Source of the DNA: Gemmatimonadaceae bacterium
GTDB lineage: Bacteria; Gemmatimonadota; Gemmatimonadetes; Gemmatimonadales; Gemmatimonadaceae
Length of the DNA: 36,411 nucleotides
Reading direction: 5' to 3'
Assembly: GCA_025450035.1 (NCBI GenBank)
Contig: JANWIF010000145.1
Coordinates: forward strand, 1 to 36,411
The notes under the pieces are model-generated. The model ran no database searches and was not told the origin of the DNA. It worked only from the letters and a program-made list of their open reading frames with translations. Of this stretch, positions 16,829-26,614 are shown in pieces (positions within the stretch are counted from its first letter, which is position 1; each line of letters starts with the position of its first letter). Made by a program: the position numbers and the translations under genes.

Positions 16829-18280
16829 ATGTCCGACGACGTGTCTCGCCCGAGCTTTGTTCATGCTCCTGATTTTCCGCAGGGCCTCGACTGGATCAAC
16901 AGCGGCGGACGGGTGCTGTCGTTAGGTGAGCTGCGCGGCCGCTTTCTGATGCTGGATTTCTGGACGTACGGGTGAATCAACTGCATCCACGTGATCTCGC
17001 AGTTGCGAGACCTTCAGCATCGGTACGCGGATGTACTGACCGTCATTGGCGTGCACAGCGGGAAATACCATCGCGAGCGTGAGACGGCGCGCATCCGCGA
17101 TGCGGCCCTTCGGTTAGGCAACGACCACCCGATCGTCAACGACCGGCAGTTCCGCGTCTGGCGGAGCTACGCGGTGAACGCGTGGCCGACGATCGCGATC
17201 GTGGGGCCGGATGGGCGGGTGTTGGCGTCGCACGCCGGAGAGTTCAGCGCCGACACGCTCGCGCCCGTGTTCGACCGATGGATCGCGGCGTACGACGAGG
17301 ACGGATCACTGGAGCGGCGGGCGATCGAATTCCCGCTGGACCTCCCGACGATGGCACCGGGTGTACTGCGCTATCCGGGCAAGGTGGCGGTGGACGGCGA
17401 GCGCATCGCGATCGCGGATACGGGGCACAACAGGGTGCTTATTGGCCGAATGTCGCCGGATGGATTGCGGGCAGACATCAGCCGGGTGATAGGAAGCGGC
17501 GCGGCGGGATTCATCGACGGCTTCGACGCGGCCTTTCATGCTCCACAGGGGATCACGTTCGAGGGCGACACGCTCTACGTGGCCGACGCGGAGAACCACG
17601 CGATACGGAGCGTGGATCTCGCGACCGGCGCTGTGCGCACGCTCGCCGGCACAGGACATCAGGTACGCACGCGCGAGGATCAGCGCGCCGGTGCGCTCTC
17701 GTCGCCCTGGGACGTGGTGCCGGTGGCCGGCACCCTGTACATCGCGATGGCCGGTATTCATCAACTCTGGTCGCTCGATCTCTCGACCGGTAGCGTGCGG
17801 GCGCACAGCGGCAGCATGCGCGAGGACATTGCCGATGGTCCGCATGCATCGGCGGCGCTCGCCCAACCGATGGGCATCACCGCGGGCGACGGGCGGCTGT
17901 TCTTCGCGGATTCGGAATCGAGCGCGGTGCGGTGGTCGGACGTCGGCGATGCGGGGTCCGTCGGCACGATCGCAGGTGTGGGACTCTTCGACTTCGGCGA
18001 CCGCGACGGAGTGGGCGACGACGCGCTCCTGCAACATCCGCAGGGAATCGCGCGCCATCCCGATGGCCGGTTGTTGGTCGCCGACTCGTATAACGATGCG
18101 TTGCGCTGGGTGGATCCAGTCACGCGGGCGGTCACGACATGGGTTCGCGGGCTCCACGAGCCAGAGGGCGTGGCGTGCGGTGCGCGCATGGCGTACGCAT
18201 CCGACACGAACGCGCATCGGATCGTGGCCATTCCCTACGATGACGCGACACCGCGGGAAGTAGAAATCGTGGGCGCTTGA
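16829..18280 (+). CDS. Probable selenoprotein: thioredoxin-like/NHL-repeat (NHLRC2-like) protein with in-frame TGA (Sec) at 16973-16975
   Basis: ATG 16829, open in the same frame to 16972 then TGA, then open to 18280: [139 protein letters not shown]...; NHL repeats follow. The ORF track only shows the 16991.. fragment. Confidence 0.88.
16976..17010 (+). promoter_or_regulatory. Candidate bacterial SECIS element
   Basis: Hairpin TCTCGC (16995-17000) AGTT GCGAGA (17005-17010) immediately 3' of the TGA; 25 nt between TGA and apical loop; G at loop position 2. Confidence 0.7.
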
Positions 18281-18289
18281 TATGGCCGA

Positions 18290-19390
18290 TCAGCGGCGGC
18301 GTGCGGCGCCGAGATTTTCCTCGAGATGTTGGCGCGACTTGGTGCCAACCAGCGCGGACGCGACCATGGGCAGCGAGCGCACGAACGCGATGGCGCGTTG
18401 GGCGTCGGTGTCGAATCCCGGGACTGCTTGGTGTACGGCGGGTGGCAGGTGGTGCGTGAGCTTGCCTTGCAGCAGGGCGGCGCTGGCGACGACGCTCACG
18501 TCCAGCTCGGCGGCGGCTTGCAGCAACGGCACCGTGTGCCTGCCGAGTTGTTGCGTCGGGCTGCGCACCGCGTCGGTGAAGCCGATGTTGATCGGGAGTT
18601 GGACGACGCTGAAGTGATGCTGGTCGCCAGCGACATCGTGCGCCGCGGCGATGAGCTCGGCGAGGCTCAGATGCCCGCGGCTGCCGGGCGGGACGCGGAG
18701 GCCGTTCCACGTGGCGCAGCCGTACGTACCGATCTCACCGTGGGCGCATCGCTCTTCGAGCAGTGCGAAGGCGGCGCGGAGTCGTTGGGCGAGCAGATCG
18801 GGCGCGATAGCATCGAGTTGCTGTTCGGGATTGTGGACGTAATAGACGTCGATCGTGTCGAGCCCGAGGTTGGCGCGGCTGCGCGAGATCTGCGCGCCGA
18901 GGAACGATGGCGCGATGCAGTGGGCACCAGCTACGACCTCATCGGGGCGGGCGAGTCCGGTGGCGAAGAAATCGCGGTCGACGTAGGCGAGGTAGTCGTC
19001 GCGCGTGGCTGGCGGAGTGTCGTCGAGCGGGATGTAGCCGCCCTTGGTACACACCACGACCTCCTCGCGGGTCACGACGTTCTCGCCCACGGCACGTGAG
19101 AGTGCGCGGCCGATCGCGCGTTCCGAGCGTTGACACCGGTAGTTGATGGCGGTGTCCAGCAGGTTGATACCGGACGCGAGCGCATGGTACGCGGTGGTGG
19201 CGTATCCTTCGTCGTCGTTCGCCGTGCACTCGCCCAAGTAGGTGCCGAGCCCGATCGAAGAGACGTGCAGGTGGGGCGGGAACGGACGAAAGAAGTCGGC
19301 GGCAAAGCGCGGCGCGAGGCGAGCAGCGTACTGTGCGGTGCCGCCGGCGGTGGCGCGCGAGGTCATGGGTGCGTCGTTAGCATGCATCAT
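18290..19390 (-). CDS. Aldo/keto reductase
   Basis: SSIGLGTYLGE, GINLLDTAINYRCQRSERAIGRAL, DTIDVYYVHNPEQQ, ALVGTKSRQHLEENL. Confidence 0.9.
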   Translation of the reverse strand: MMHANDAPMTSRATAGGTAQYAARLAPRFAADFFRPFPPHLHVSSIGLGTYLGECTANDDEGYATTAYHALASGINLLDTAINYRCQRSERAIGRALSRAVGENVVTREEVVVCTKGGYIPLDDTPPATRDDYLAYVDRDFFATGLARPDEVVAGAHCIAPSFLGAQISRSRANLGLDTIDVYYVHNPEQQLDAIAPDLLAQRLRAAFALLEERCAHGEIGTYGCATWNGLRVPPGSRGHLSLAELIAAAHDVAGDQHHFSVVQLPINIGFTDAVRSPTQQLGRHTVPLLQAAAELDVSVVASAALLQGKLTHHLPPAVHQAVPGFDTDAQRAIAFVRSLPMVASALVGTKSRQHLEENLGAARRR

Positions 19391-19534
19391 CGCAAGCCGG
19401 CGCGGGGCTGTTGGTCACAGGACGACGCTACGTCGCTTGGCCGCTGACGGCAAGATGCGCCGCGTCTGCTTTCGCGTCTCCGCGCGCGTGGACACGTTGA
19501 GGGGTCGCGATGGTGGCGCGCGTCGCGCCAGCTC

Positions 19535-21631
19535 GTGTCTCCTTCTCCTTTCACCCATCCGTTCGTGCATCGTTGTCGCGTTCTTTTTCTCTGTTGCATG
19601 GCCGCGTGCGCGCACCCGCATCGCACGGCACCATCGCCGATAGCCAGCGCCCCGGTGCGCGTCGACACCGCCGTGCGGCGCGAGCCGTCGGTGACCGTTC
19701 CCATACCCGTCGCCGCGCCGAAACCAATGGCGACGCCGATGGCGGCCCCGAGTGTCAAGGCATTCGACCGACTCGACCAGATGGCGTGGCCGGGCCCGAA
19801 TCGATATCGGTCGGCCGATGGGTCGCCCGGTCCCGACTATTGGCAGCAGCGGGCGGATTACGACATCGCCGCCACGTTGGACACCGGCGCACAGACGGTG
19901 AGCGGCCACGTGACTATCACGTACACCAACAACTCACCCGAAACGCTGCGTTACGTGTGGCTGCAGGTCGATCAGAACCTGTATCGGCCCGGGAGCGACG
20001 GCTCGGCGCTATTCGCGCAAGATTCGCGGTGGGGGGTACGCGGGTTTCCGGGCGGCTACACGATCACGCATCTCGTGGTCGATGGGCGTGTGGCCGATTC
20101 GCGGGTGAACGACACCCGGATGTGGGTAGCGTTAGGCAAACCACTCCTGCCGCACGGCGGGCGCGTGACCATCGCGATGGACTACCGCTTTCGTGTGCCC
20201 GAACATGGATCCGATCGCATGGGACGCGACGGCACGCTGTACGAGATCGCGCAGTGGTACCCTCGCATGGTGGTGTACGACGACGTCCGCGGCTGGAACA
20301 CCGATCCGTATCTCGGGCAAGGCGAGTTCTATCTGGAGTACGGGGATATCACGTACGCCGTGACCGTGCCCGCCGGCTACGTGATTGCGGGCAGCGGGGT
20401 GCTGCAGAACCCGAAGGAGGTGCTTACGTCCACCGAACGTGAGCGGTTGGCGATGGCCGCGATCTCGGATACCGTGATTCCGGTAATACGCGTGGATGAA
20501 GCGCGGGCCGTACCAACTGCGGGGACCAGGACGTGGCGGTTTCGCGCGCACAACGTGCGCGATGTGGCGTGGGCGGCCGCGCCCGACTTCCGGTGGGATG
20601 CGACGAGTTGGAACGGCATCCTCACGCAAGCGCTCTACCAGTGGCCGAAGGCCGGTCGGGGATGGGAGAACGCGGCCGAGAACACGCAGTGGACCATTCG
20701 CACGTACTCGCAGCTGTTCAGTCCGTTCCCCTATCCGCAGGCGACGTCGGTCGCGGGCCCGGTCGGCGGCATGGAGTACCCGATGTTTGTGATGGTGCAC
20801 TATGCGACGGAGCCGCAGAGCGCGTACAGCACGATCGACCACGAGCACGGACATGAATGGTTCCCGATGACCGTCGGGTCCAACGAGCGGCGATACGCAT
20901 GGATGGACGAAGGGATCAACACCTACATCAATACGTTTTCGAACGAACGACGGCAGCCGGGGACGAGCCCGTACGGGGCGTATCTGGGCAACTGGCGCGC
21001 CGTGGTGGCCAACGGGACGCAGGCGCCGTTGATGACGATGCCCGACCAGATCGATGCCGGCGCGTTAGGCGCGATCGGCTATCGCAAGCCGGCCGCGGTG
21101 TTGTTGGCGCTCCGCGACCACGTCGTTGGGCGGGTGGCGTTCGATGGGGCGTTCCGCGAGTACATTCGCCGCTGGTCGTTCAAGCATCCCACGCCGGCGG
21201 ATTTCTTCCGGACGATCGAGAGCTACACCGGCGACGATCTGGCGTGGTTCTGGCGCGCGTTCTTCTATTCGACCGACGTGTTGGACATCGGGATCGATTC
21301 GGTGGCCACCCAGTCGACCAACGGGGATTCTCGTGCGACAGTGGTCCTCACCAAGCACACGTCGATTCCCTTCCCCGTGGAACTGCGGTTGTCGCTCGCC
21401 GATGGGAGCACGCAGGACGCGCGACTGCCGGTGGCCATCTGGAGCGCCGGCGACACATACGCCGCGACGATCCCCGTGCGGGCGCGAGTAATAGGGGCGC
21501 GACTGTGGCCGGATGGCACCGTGCCCGACTTCAACGCGACGAATGACACGTGGGGGAATCCCCCACCGGCAACACCGCTGACCGCCGTTACCGGCGGCGG
21601 GCTCACCAGTCCCGTGAGTAGCCAGCGCTAA
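19535..21631 (+). CDS. M1 family metallopeptidase, secreted (start uncertain; lipobox-like MAACAHPH downstream)
   Basis: VGGMEYPMFVM and STIDHEHGHEWFPMTVGSNERRYAWMDEGINTYI zinc-binding signature. Confidence 0.92.
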   Translation: MSPSPFTHPFVHRCRVLFLCCMAACAHPHRTAPSPIASAPVRVDTAVRREPSVTVPIPVAAPKPMATPMAAPSVKAFDRLDQMAWPGPNRYRSADGSPGPDYWQQRADYDIAATLDTGAQTVSGHVTITYTNNSPETLRYVWLQVDQNLYRPGSDGSALFAQDSRWGVRGFPGGYTITHLVVDGRVADSRVNDTRMWVALGKPLLPHGGRVTIAMDYRFRVPEHGSDRMGRDGTLYEIAQWYPRMVVYDDVRGWNTDPYLGQGEFYLEYGDITYAVTVPAGYVIAGSGVLQNPKEVLTSTERERLAMAAISDTVIPVIRVDEARAVPTAGTRTWRFRAHNVRDVAWAAAPDFRWDATSWNGILTQALYQWPKAGRGWENAAENTQWTIRTYSQLFSPFPYPQATSVAGPVGGMEYPMFVMVHYATEPQSAYSTIDHEHGHEWFPMTVGSNERRYAWMDEGINTYINTFSNERRQPGTSPYGAYLGNWRAVVANGTQAPLMTMPDQIDAGALGAIGYRKPAAVLLALRDHVVGRVAFDGAFREYIRRWSFKHPTPADFFRTIESYTGDDLAWFWRAFFYSTDVLDIGIDSVATQSTNGDSRATVVLTKHTSIPFPVELRLSLADGSTQDARLPVAIWSAGDTYAATIPVRARVIGARLWPDGTVPDFNATNDTWGNPPPATPLTAVTGGGLTSPVSSQR

Positions 21632-21780
21632 GCCCGGTGTTTCATCTGTTGGCAGCATGCGCCGTAATGCTTAGATTGGCTCGGGTGCCAGGTTCCCGTC
21701 GCTTCCCAGCGAGGCCTGGCCCACGTCGTCGCGCCGCCGCTTTACGCGACCGTCCCATTCAGTAGGAGCGTGGAGACACC

Positions 21781-22530
21781 ATGCCAGGTTTCGCAACTCT
21801 CGCTTCCCATTGGTGGAAGCCGATTCTCTTCATTATCATCGCCGGCCACATCACGAACGTGTGCGTGACGCTGTTCCTGCACCGCTCGCAGACGCACAGA
21901 GGCGTGACGTTCAGCAAGTTCGCCGAAGTTCCAATGCGGATCTGGCTGTGGCTCTCGACGTCGATCGTGACCAAAGAATGGGTGGCGTGCCATCGCAAGC
22001 ATCACGCGTTCGCCGACCGTGATGGCGACCCGCACAGTCCGCTGCTGGAAGGCCTACGCAACATCATCCTCAAGGGCGCGTTCTACTATCGGAAAACGGT
22101 CAAGCAGCCCGGGATTCTGGAGAAGTACGGCAAAGGGACCACCAACGACTGGTTGGAGCGTCACGTCTTGGCGCGCCTCCCGTGGCTGGGCATCATGCTG
22201 ATGCTCGGGATCGATGTGTACCTGTTCGGCTTCTTCATTGGACCGCTGGTGTGGGGCGCGCAGATGCTCTGGATTCCCTTCTGGGCGGCCGGGATCATCA
22301 ACGGTGTGGGGCATGCGTTAGGCTACCGCAACTTCAACGTGAAGGACGAGAGCCGGAACATCTGGCCCATCGCGATCTGGCTGGGTGGTGAAGAGTTGCA
22401 CAACAACCACCACGCGGATCCGCACTCGGCGAAGTTCAAGGCCAAGTGGTACGAGTTCGACGTCGGCTGGATGTACATCCGCATGCTGGAGCTGGTGCGG
22501 CTGGCCAAGGTGCAGTACGCCCGCGCGTGA
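21781..22530 (+). CDS. Acyl-CoA/fatty-acid desaturase (delta-9 type)
   Basis: Histidine boxes HRSQTHR, HRKHH, NNHHADPHSAKF; transmembrane segments. Confidence 0.93.
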   Translation: MPGFATLASHWWKPILFIIIAGHITNVCVTLFLHRSQTHRGVTFSKFAEVPMRIWLWLSTSIVTKEWVACHRKHHAFADRDGDPHSPLLEGLRNIILKGAFYYRKTVKQPGILEKYGKGTTNDWLERHVLARLPWLGIMLMLGIDVYLFGFFIGPLVWGAQMLWIPFWAAGIINGVGHALGYRNFNVKDESRNIWPIAIWLGGEELHNNHHADPHSAKFKAKWYEFDVGWMYIRMLELVRLAKVQYARA

Positions 22531-22685
22531 GACAGTAGCACAACGGCGGTAACCCGGAAACGCATCGGCATCCACGCGGCGCGCTCCCCTGTGCGGGGGG
22601 TGCGCCGCGTTCACGTTGCAGCCGCGTCGCGCGGCGTGTCCGACATCGCGATATCTTTGACGGACCACTCCGGAGGAGAAGGATC

Positions 22686-22961
22686 ATGGATGTCACCTGC
22701 ACTCGCTGCGGCGTCGCGCACGCGGGATTCGAGCGGCCGCCCTTTCCGGGCGCCATCGGTGCGCGGGTCCAGACGGAAATCTGCGCCGAATGTTGGGCGC
22801 AGTGGCTGAAGCAGCAAACGATGCTCATCAACCACTACGGATTGAACCTCATGGATCCACAGGCGCGAACGTTTCTGACGCGCAACATGGAAGGATTTCT
22901 GTTCAAGCACGGGACCCAGGAATCGGTGGACACGAGCAAAGAAGGGACGATCAACTGGTGA
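22686..22961 (+). CDS. Fe(2+)-trafficking / oxidative damage protection protein, YggX family
   Basis: VTCTRCG...GFERPPFPGAIGARVQTEICAECWAQWLKQQTMLINHYGLNLMDPQARTFLTRNMEGFLF. Confidence 0.92.
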   Translation: MDVTCTRCGVAHAGFERPPFPGAIGARVQTEICAECWAQWLKQQTMLINHYGLNLMDPQARTFLTRNMEGFLFKHGTQESVDTSKEGTINW

Positions 22962-24844
22962 GCGGACGGCGCGCTGCGCCGCGTGGGCGCCGGGGGCGCA
23001 TGTGTGTGTGGGGGCGGGGTCTGGCAGCGTGGCTCGTGGCACTCGCCGCCGTTGCCGGATGCGCGACCACACATCCGGCATCGTCCATCGCCGGCCCCGC
23101 GCGCTCGATCGATCGAGCGTGCGCGCCGGTGGCCGCGTCCGATGCGTGGGTAGAGTGCGCGCTCACGCACATGACGCTGCGAGACAAAGTGGCGCAGATG
23201 GTGTGGCCGCAACTGTACGGCGACTATGTGTCCGCCGACGCGCCGGAGTGGCGGCGGCTCACGGGGCTCGTGCGAGAGCAACATGTAGGCGGCGTCATCA
23301 TGTCGGTTGGCTCGCCGCTGGAGATCGCGGCCAAGCTGAACGCGCTGCAGCGAATGAGCGACCTGCCGCTGCTGGTGAGCGCCGATCTCGAGGCCGGCGC
23401 CGGCTTTCGCGCCCGTGGTGGATATTTCCTGCCTAACGCGATCGACCTCGGGGGCGCGGTGGTTTTCCCGCCCGAAATGGCGCTCGGCGCAAGCGGTGAC
23501 ACCGCGCTGGCGTGGGCGCAGGGGCGCGCCACGGCATCCGAGGGGCGGGCGATCGGCATCACCATCGACTTCGCGCCGGTGCTGGACGTCAACAACAATC
23601 CGGCAAACCCCGTGATCAATACGCGCTCCTTTGGAGAGATCCCGGAGTCGGTAGCGAACATGGGGGTCGCGTACCTGCACGGGATCGAAGCCGGCGGAAT
23701 GATCGCTACGGGGAAGCACTTTCCGGGACACGGCGACACCGGTGTCAACTCGCATCTCGCGCTGCCGGTGGTGGACGCGTCGCGAGCGCGGCTCGACACG
23801 GTAGAGCTGGTGCCGTTTCGTGCGGCAATCGATGCGGGCGTGGGTGCGATCATGACGTTCCACGGCGCGATGCCGGCGTTGGACTCGACCGGGGTACCGG
23901 GCACGTTGTCCGCACCGGTGCTCACCGGGTTGCTACGCGATCAGTTGCACTTCAACGGGTTGATCGTGACCGACGCCATGGACATGCGTGGAGTGCTCGA
24001 CCTGTTCGGCACTCCCGAGGCAATGAAGCGGGCGGTCGCTGCCGGCGCCGACGTACTGCTCATGCCGGCGGACGTTCTGCACGCGATCGATGCTGTCGTG
24101 CAGGGCGTGCAAGAAGGACGCTACGATGAAAAACGCATCGACCAGTCGGTGCGGCGTATCCTGACGCTCAAACGACAGCTCGGTTTACCGGAGGTCCGGC
24201 TGGTGGATCTGGACAGCGCTCGGGCGACGGTTGACGACTCGGCGCACCAGGCGTTGGCCGCGCTCGTGGCCGAGCGATCGATGACGCTGGTGAAAGACTC
24301 GCTCGGGCAAGTCCCGCTCGGACGGCTGAATCACGGCGCGCGCGTGTTGTCGGTGACGTACGCGCATCGGACCGATCTGGGCGCCGGCGTGACGTTCGAC
24401 GCCGAGCTGCGGAGAACCTTTCCTTCGATGCGCGGCGAGTTCGTGAGCGCGGACGACGCCGCTCCGGATTTCTGGCGGTTGCTCGCGGTGGCCGATTCGG
24501 CGGACGTGGTGATCGTGAGCTCGTACCTGGCCGCCGGATCGACGGTGGCGAATCTGTCGGCGCCGCGCGGGTTCGTGGAGTTCGTCGAAGAACTCGTGCA
24601 CCGCGGAGCGCACCCGGTGATGGTGTCGCTCGGCAATCCGTATTTGTTGCAGCAGGTGACCGACGTGTCGGCGTATCTTGTGGCGTGGAGCGGCGCGCCC
24701 GTGTCGCAGCGCGCGGCCGCGCGGGCGCTGCTCGGGTTGGCGCCGATCGGTGGACGATTGCCGATCAGCATTCCGCCGGTGGCGCGCGTTGGCGACGGAC
24801 TGGTGCGCGCGGTGCTGCCCGCCTCGACGTCGAGCGCGCGGTAA
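22958..24844 (+). CDS. Glycoside hydrolase family 3 (beta-N-acetylglucosaminidase NagZ-like), lipoprotein; GTG 22958 or ATG 23000 start
   Basis: MVWPQLYGDYV..., GRAIGITIDFAPVLDVNNNPANPVINTRSFGE, GMIATGKHFPGHGDTGVNSHLALP, LIVTDAMDMRGV; lipobox LAAVAGCATT. Confidence 0.92.
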   Translation: MSGRRAAPRGRRGRMCVWGRGLAAWLVALAAVAGCATTHPASSIAGPARSIDRACAPVAASDAWVECALTHMTLRDKVAQMVWPQLYGDYVSADAPEWRRLTGLVREQHVGGVIMSVGSPLEIAAKLNALQRMSDLPLLVSADLEAGAGFRARGGYFLPNAIDLGGAVVFPPEMALGASGDTALAWAQGRATASEGRAIGITIDFAPVLDVNNNPANPVINTRSFGEIPESVANMGVAYLHGIEAGGMIATGKHFPGHGDTGVNSHLALPVVDASRARLDTVELVPFRAAIDAGVGAIMTFHGAMPALDSTGVPGTLSAPVLTGLLRDQLHFNGLIVTDAMDMRGVLDLFGTPEAMKRAVAAGADVLLMPADVLHAIDAVVQGVQEGRYDEKRIDQSVRRILTLKRQLGLPEVRLVDLDSARATVDDSAHQALAALVAERSMTLVKDSLGQVPLGRLNHGARVLSVTYAHRTDLGAGVTFDAELRRTFPSMRGEFVSADDAAPDFWRLLAVADSADVVIVSSYLAAGSTVANLSAPRGFVEFVEELVHRGAHPVMVSLGNPYLLQQVTDVSAYLVAWSGAPVSQRAAARALLGLAPIGGRLPISIPPVARVGDGLVRAVLPASTSSAR

Positions 24845-24944
24845 CCGCCGCGTCGCCGATTTGACGGCGGCACTCGGCGCCGATATAGTCGCGTACGGTC
24901 ACGATACGGCCAATTCGTACGCAAACGCAACGAAATAGCGAGGC

Positions 24945-24974
24945 TTGACATTAGTCACAATCCGTGACTAATTC
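24945..24974 (+). promoter_or_regulatory. Promoter with palindromic operator in the -35/-10 spacer upstream of the NrtR-like gene
   Basis: TTGACA (24945-24950), perfect inverted repeat ATTAGTCAC-AATCC-GTGACTAAT (24950-24972), TAATTC at 24969-24974. Confidence 0.6.
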
Positions 24975-25704
24975 GTTACCGATGCCCGATCGCTCCTCAT
25001 CCGCAGCCAACCGGTCGACCGCGCGCCGCACGCCGCTTTCGGTCGATGTCGTGCCGCTCACACCCCACGGCCGACAACTCACCACGCTGCTCGTTCGAGC
25101 CGCCGATCCGCGATCCCGCCAGCGGTGGGAGTTGCCGTGGGATGCGATGCGGGGTGACGAAACGCTGGACGATGCTGCCGCTCGCCTCGTGCGCGCCGCG
25201 CTCGGCACCGCGCCGGGGCTTCTGGAACAGATCGCGGCGTTTGGCGATCGGCAGCGGCATCCGGCGGACGCGATGGTGTCGGTGGCGTACCTGGCACTCG
25301 TCGCGGAGGGCACCGCCGTGCCGATTGGCGGCGACGCGGCGTGGTTTCCGGTGGACGAGCTGCCGCCCATATCGCCGAGGCAGCGGGCGATGGTGGATGG
25401 GGCGATGCGCGCGGTGCGGATGCGTCTCGACCAGTCGCCGATCGCGTTCTCTCTCTTGCCGCAGACGTTCACGCTGAGCCAGCTCCAGGAGGTGTACGAG
25501 TTGCTGCTCGGGCGGCGGTTGCACAAGGCCAGCTTCCGGCGGGCGCTCCACGCGTCGTGGCTGGTGGAGCCTACCGACGAGTGGCGCAGCGAGGGGCGCG
25601 GCCGACCGGCGCAGCTGTTTCGCTATGCTCCGCGGAAACGGCGCGGCGGTCGTCGCGGGGTGCGCTTCGAGGGATTGGGGGTGGCGGCGGCTGAACGATC
25701 GTGA
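24964..25704 (+). CDS. Nudix-domain transcriptional regulator, NrtR-like (ATG at 24982 may be the true start)
   Basis: Nudix-like RQRWELPWDAMRGDETLDDAAARLVRAALG and C-terminal winged helix FSLLPQTFTLSQLQEVYELLLGRRLHKASFRRAL typical of NrtR. Confidence 0.82.
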   Translation: MTNSLPMPDRSSSAANRSTARRTPLSVDVVPLTPHGRQLTTLLVRAADPRSRQRWELPWDAMRGDETLDDAAARLVRAALGTAPGLLEQIAAFGDRQRHPADAMVSVAYLALVAEGTAVPIGGDAAWFPVDELPPISPRQRAMVDGAMRAVRMRLDQSPIAFSLLPQTFTLSQLQEVYELLLGRRLHKASFRRALHASWLVEPTDEWRSEGRGRPAQLFRYAPRKRRGGRRGVRFEGLGVAAAERS

Positions 25705-25765
25705 CCGAAGGCTGACACATCCGGGACGGCGCGGCCCTTGCTGTACGTGACCCTTTAGTGGCAAT

Positions 25766-26173
25766 ATGTGTATAAGGACAAAGGAGGCCATCGTGGGAGC
25801 TGAACGCCGCAACCGCAGCCGGTCATCGTCCCGCATCCTGGCGGGCAGTCCGAACGCGCGCGCGCGTTCGGCGGCGGTCGACTCGGCGAAGCCCGATGCG
25901 GAGTCGCGCGTCATCACGCTCCGTGACGGCGTCCGTTCGTTGGTCACGGTCGTCGCTCGTCTGGTGTCGGAGGACGTGCCGGCCGGACAGGACAGCGCGC
26001 GGCTGGTCGTGCGCTTCGAATGTCTGGCCCCGCCCCGCCGCTCGGTACGGGTCGCGACGGTGCGAGCGCGGTCGCTTCACGCGGTCGATGACGAGTCGCT
26101 CCGCCTGCTCGCCGAAGTCCCCGCGACTCGCGTCCGGCGGGCCGCCCTGCAACGATGCGGAGGCGGCGGGTAG
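25766..26173 (+). CDS. Hypothetical protein (GTG 25793 is an alternative start)
   Basis: 135-aa ORF; RVITLRDGVRSLVTVVARLVSEDVPAGQDSARLVVRFECLAPPRRSVRVATVRARSLHAVDDESLRLLAEV looks protein-like. Confidence 0.45.
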   Translation: MCIRTKEAIVGAERRNRSRSSSRILAGSPNARARSAAVDSAKPDAESRVITLRDGVRSLVTVVARLVSEDVPAGQDSARLVVRFECLAPPRRSVRVATVRARSLHAVDDESLRLLAEVPATRVRRAALQRCGGGG

Positions 26174-26245
26174 CGGGGCGCCTATTCAGGCCAAGTTACA
26201 CAATGTACGCGAGGGCGCCCCGAATTGTCGGCGCCACTCGTCGCA

Positions 26246-26560
26246 TCACGCGTGTGCGTCCGCTGTGCCGCCAGTCGATGGGCGCAACTCAGCCGGTGGC
26301 GCCGACCGATGCGCCTGCCATAGCAGAAGTCCGCGGGCGACGGACACGTTGTCGGCGGCAATTCCATACAATTCGCGGAACGCAAGCGCCTGCGTCGATG
26401 CGCTCGCTTCGGCGATGACGGGAGGTACGTGTCCGTCGCGACGACGAGCATCACCGCGTCGCTCCACGGCCAAGCGGCAGTGCACGGCCGCGCCTTCGGT
26501 CGAGGTAGTCTCGATCGTCACTAAGCCACCGCCGGGAAGTTCACGCAAATAGAGAAGCAC
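26246..26560 (-). CDS. Hypothetical protein
   Basis: 104-aa ORF MLLYLRELPGGGLVTIETTSTEGAAVHCRLAVERRGDARRRDGHVPPVIAEASASTQALAFRELYGIAADNVSVARGLLLW. Confidence 0.4.
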   Translation of the reverse strand: MLLYLRELPGGGLVTIETTSTEGAAVHCRLAVERRGDARRRDGHVPPVIAEASASTQALAFRELYGIAADNVSVARGLLLWQAHRSAPPAELRPSTGGTADAHA

Positions 26561-26614
26561 AACGCCACGCGAAAAGTGTGAGGTCGGCGGTCGTGGAAAC
26601 GCGATGCGTTATCG

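Noticed and set aside
16991-18280. ORF-track gene starting at GTG 16991
   Set aside because: It lacks the start of the thioredoxin-like domain, which is encoded in the same frame upstream across the TGA; the GTG is an internal Val codon inside the SECIS region.
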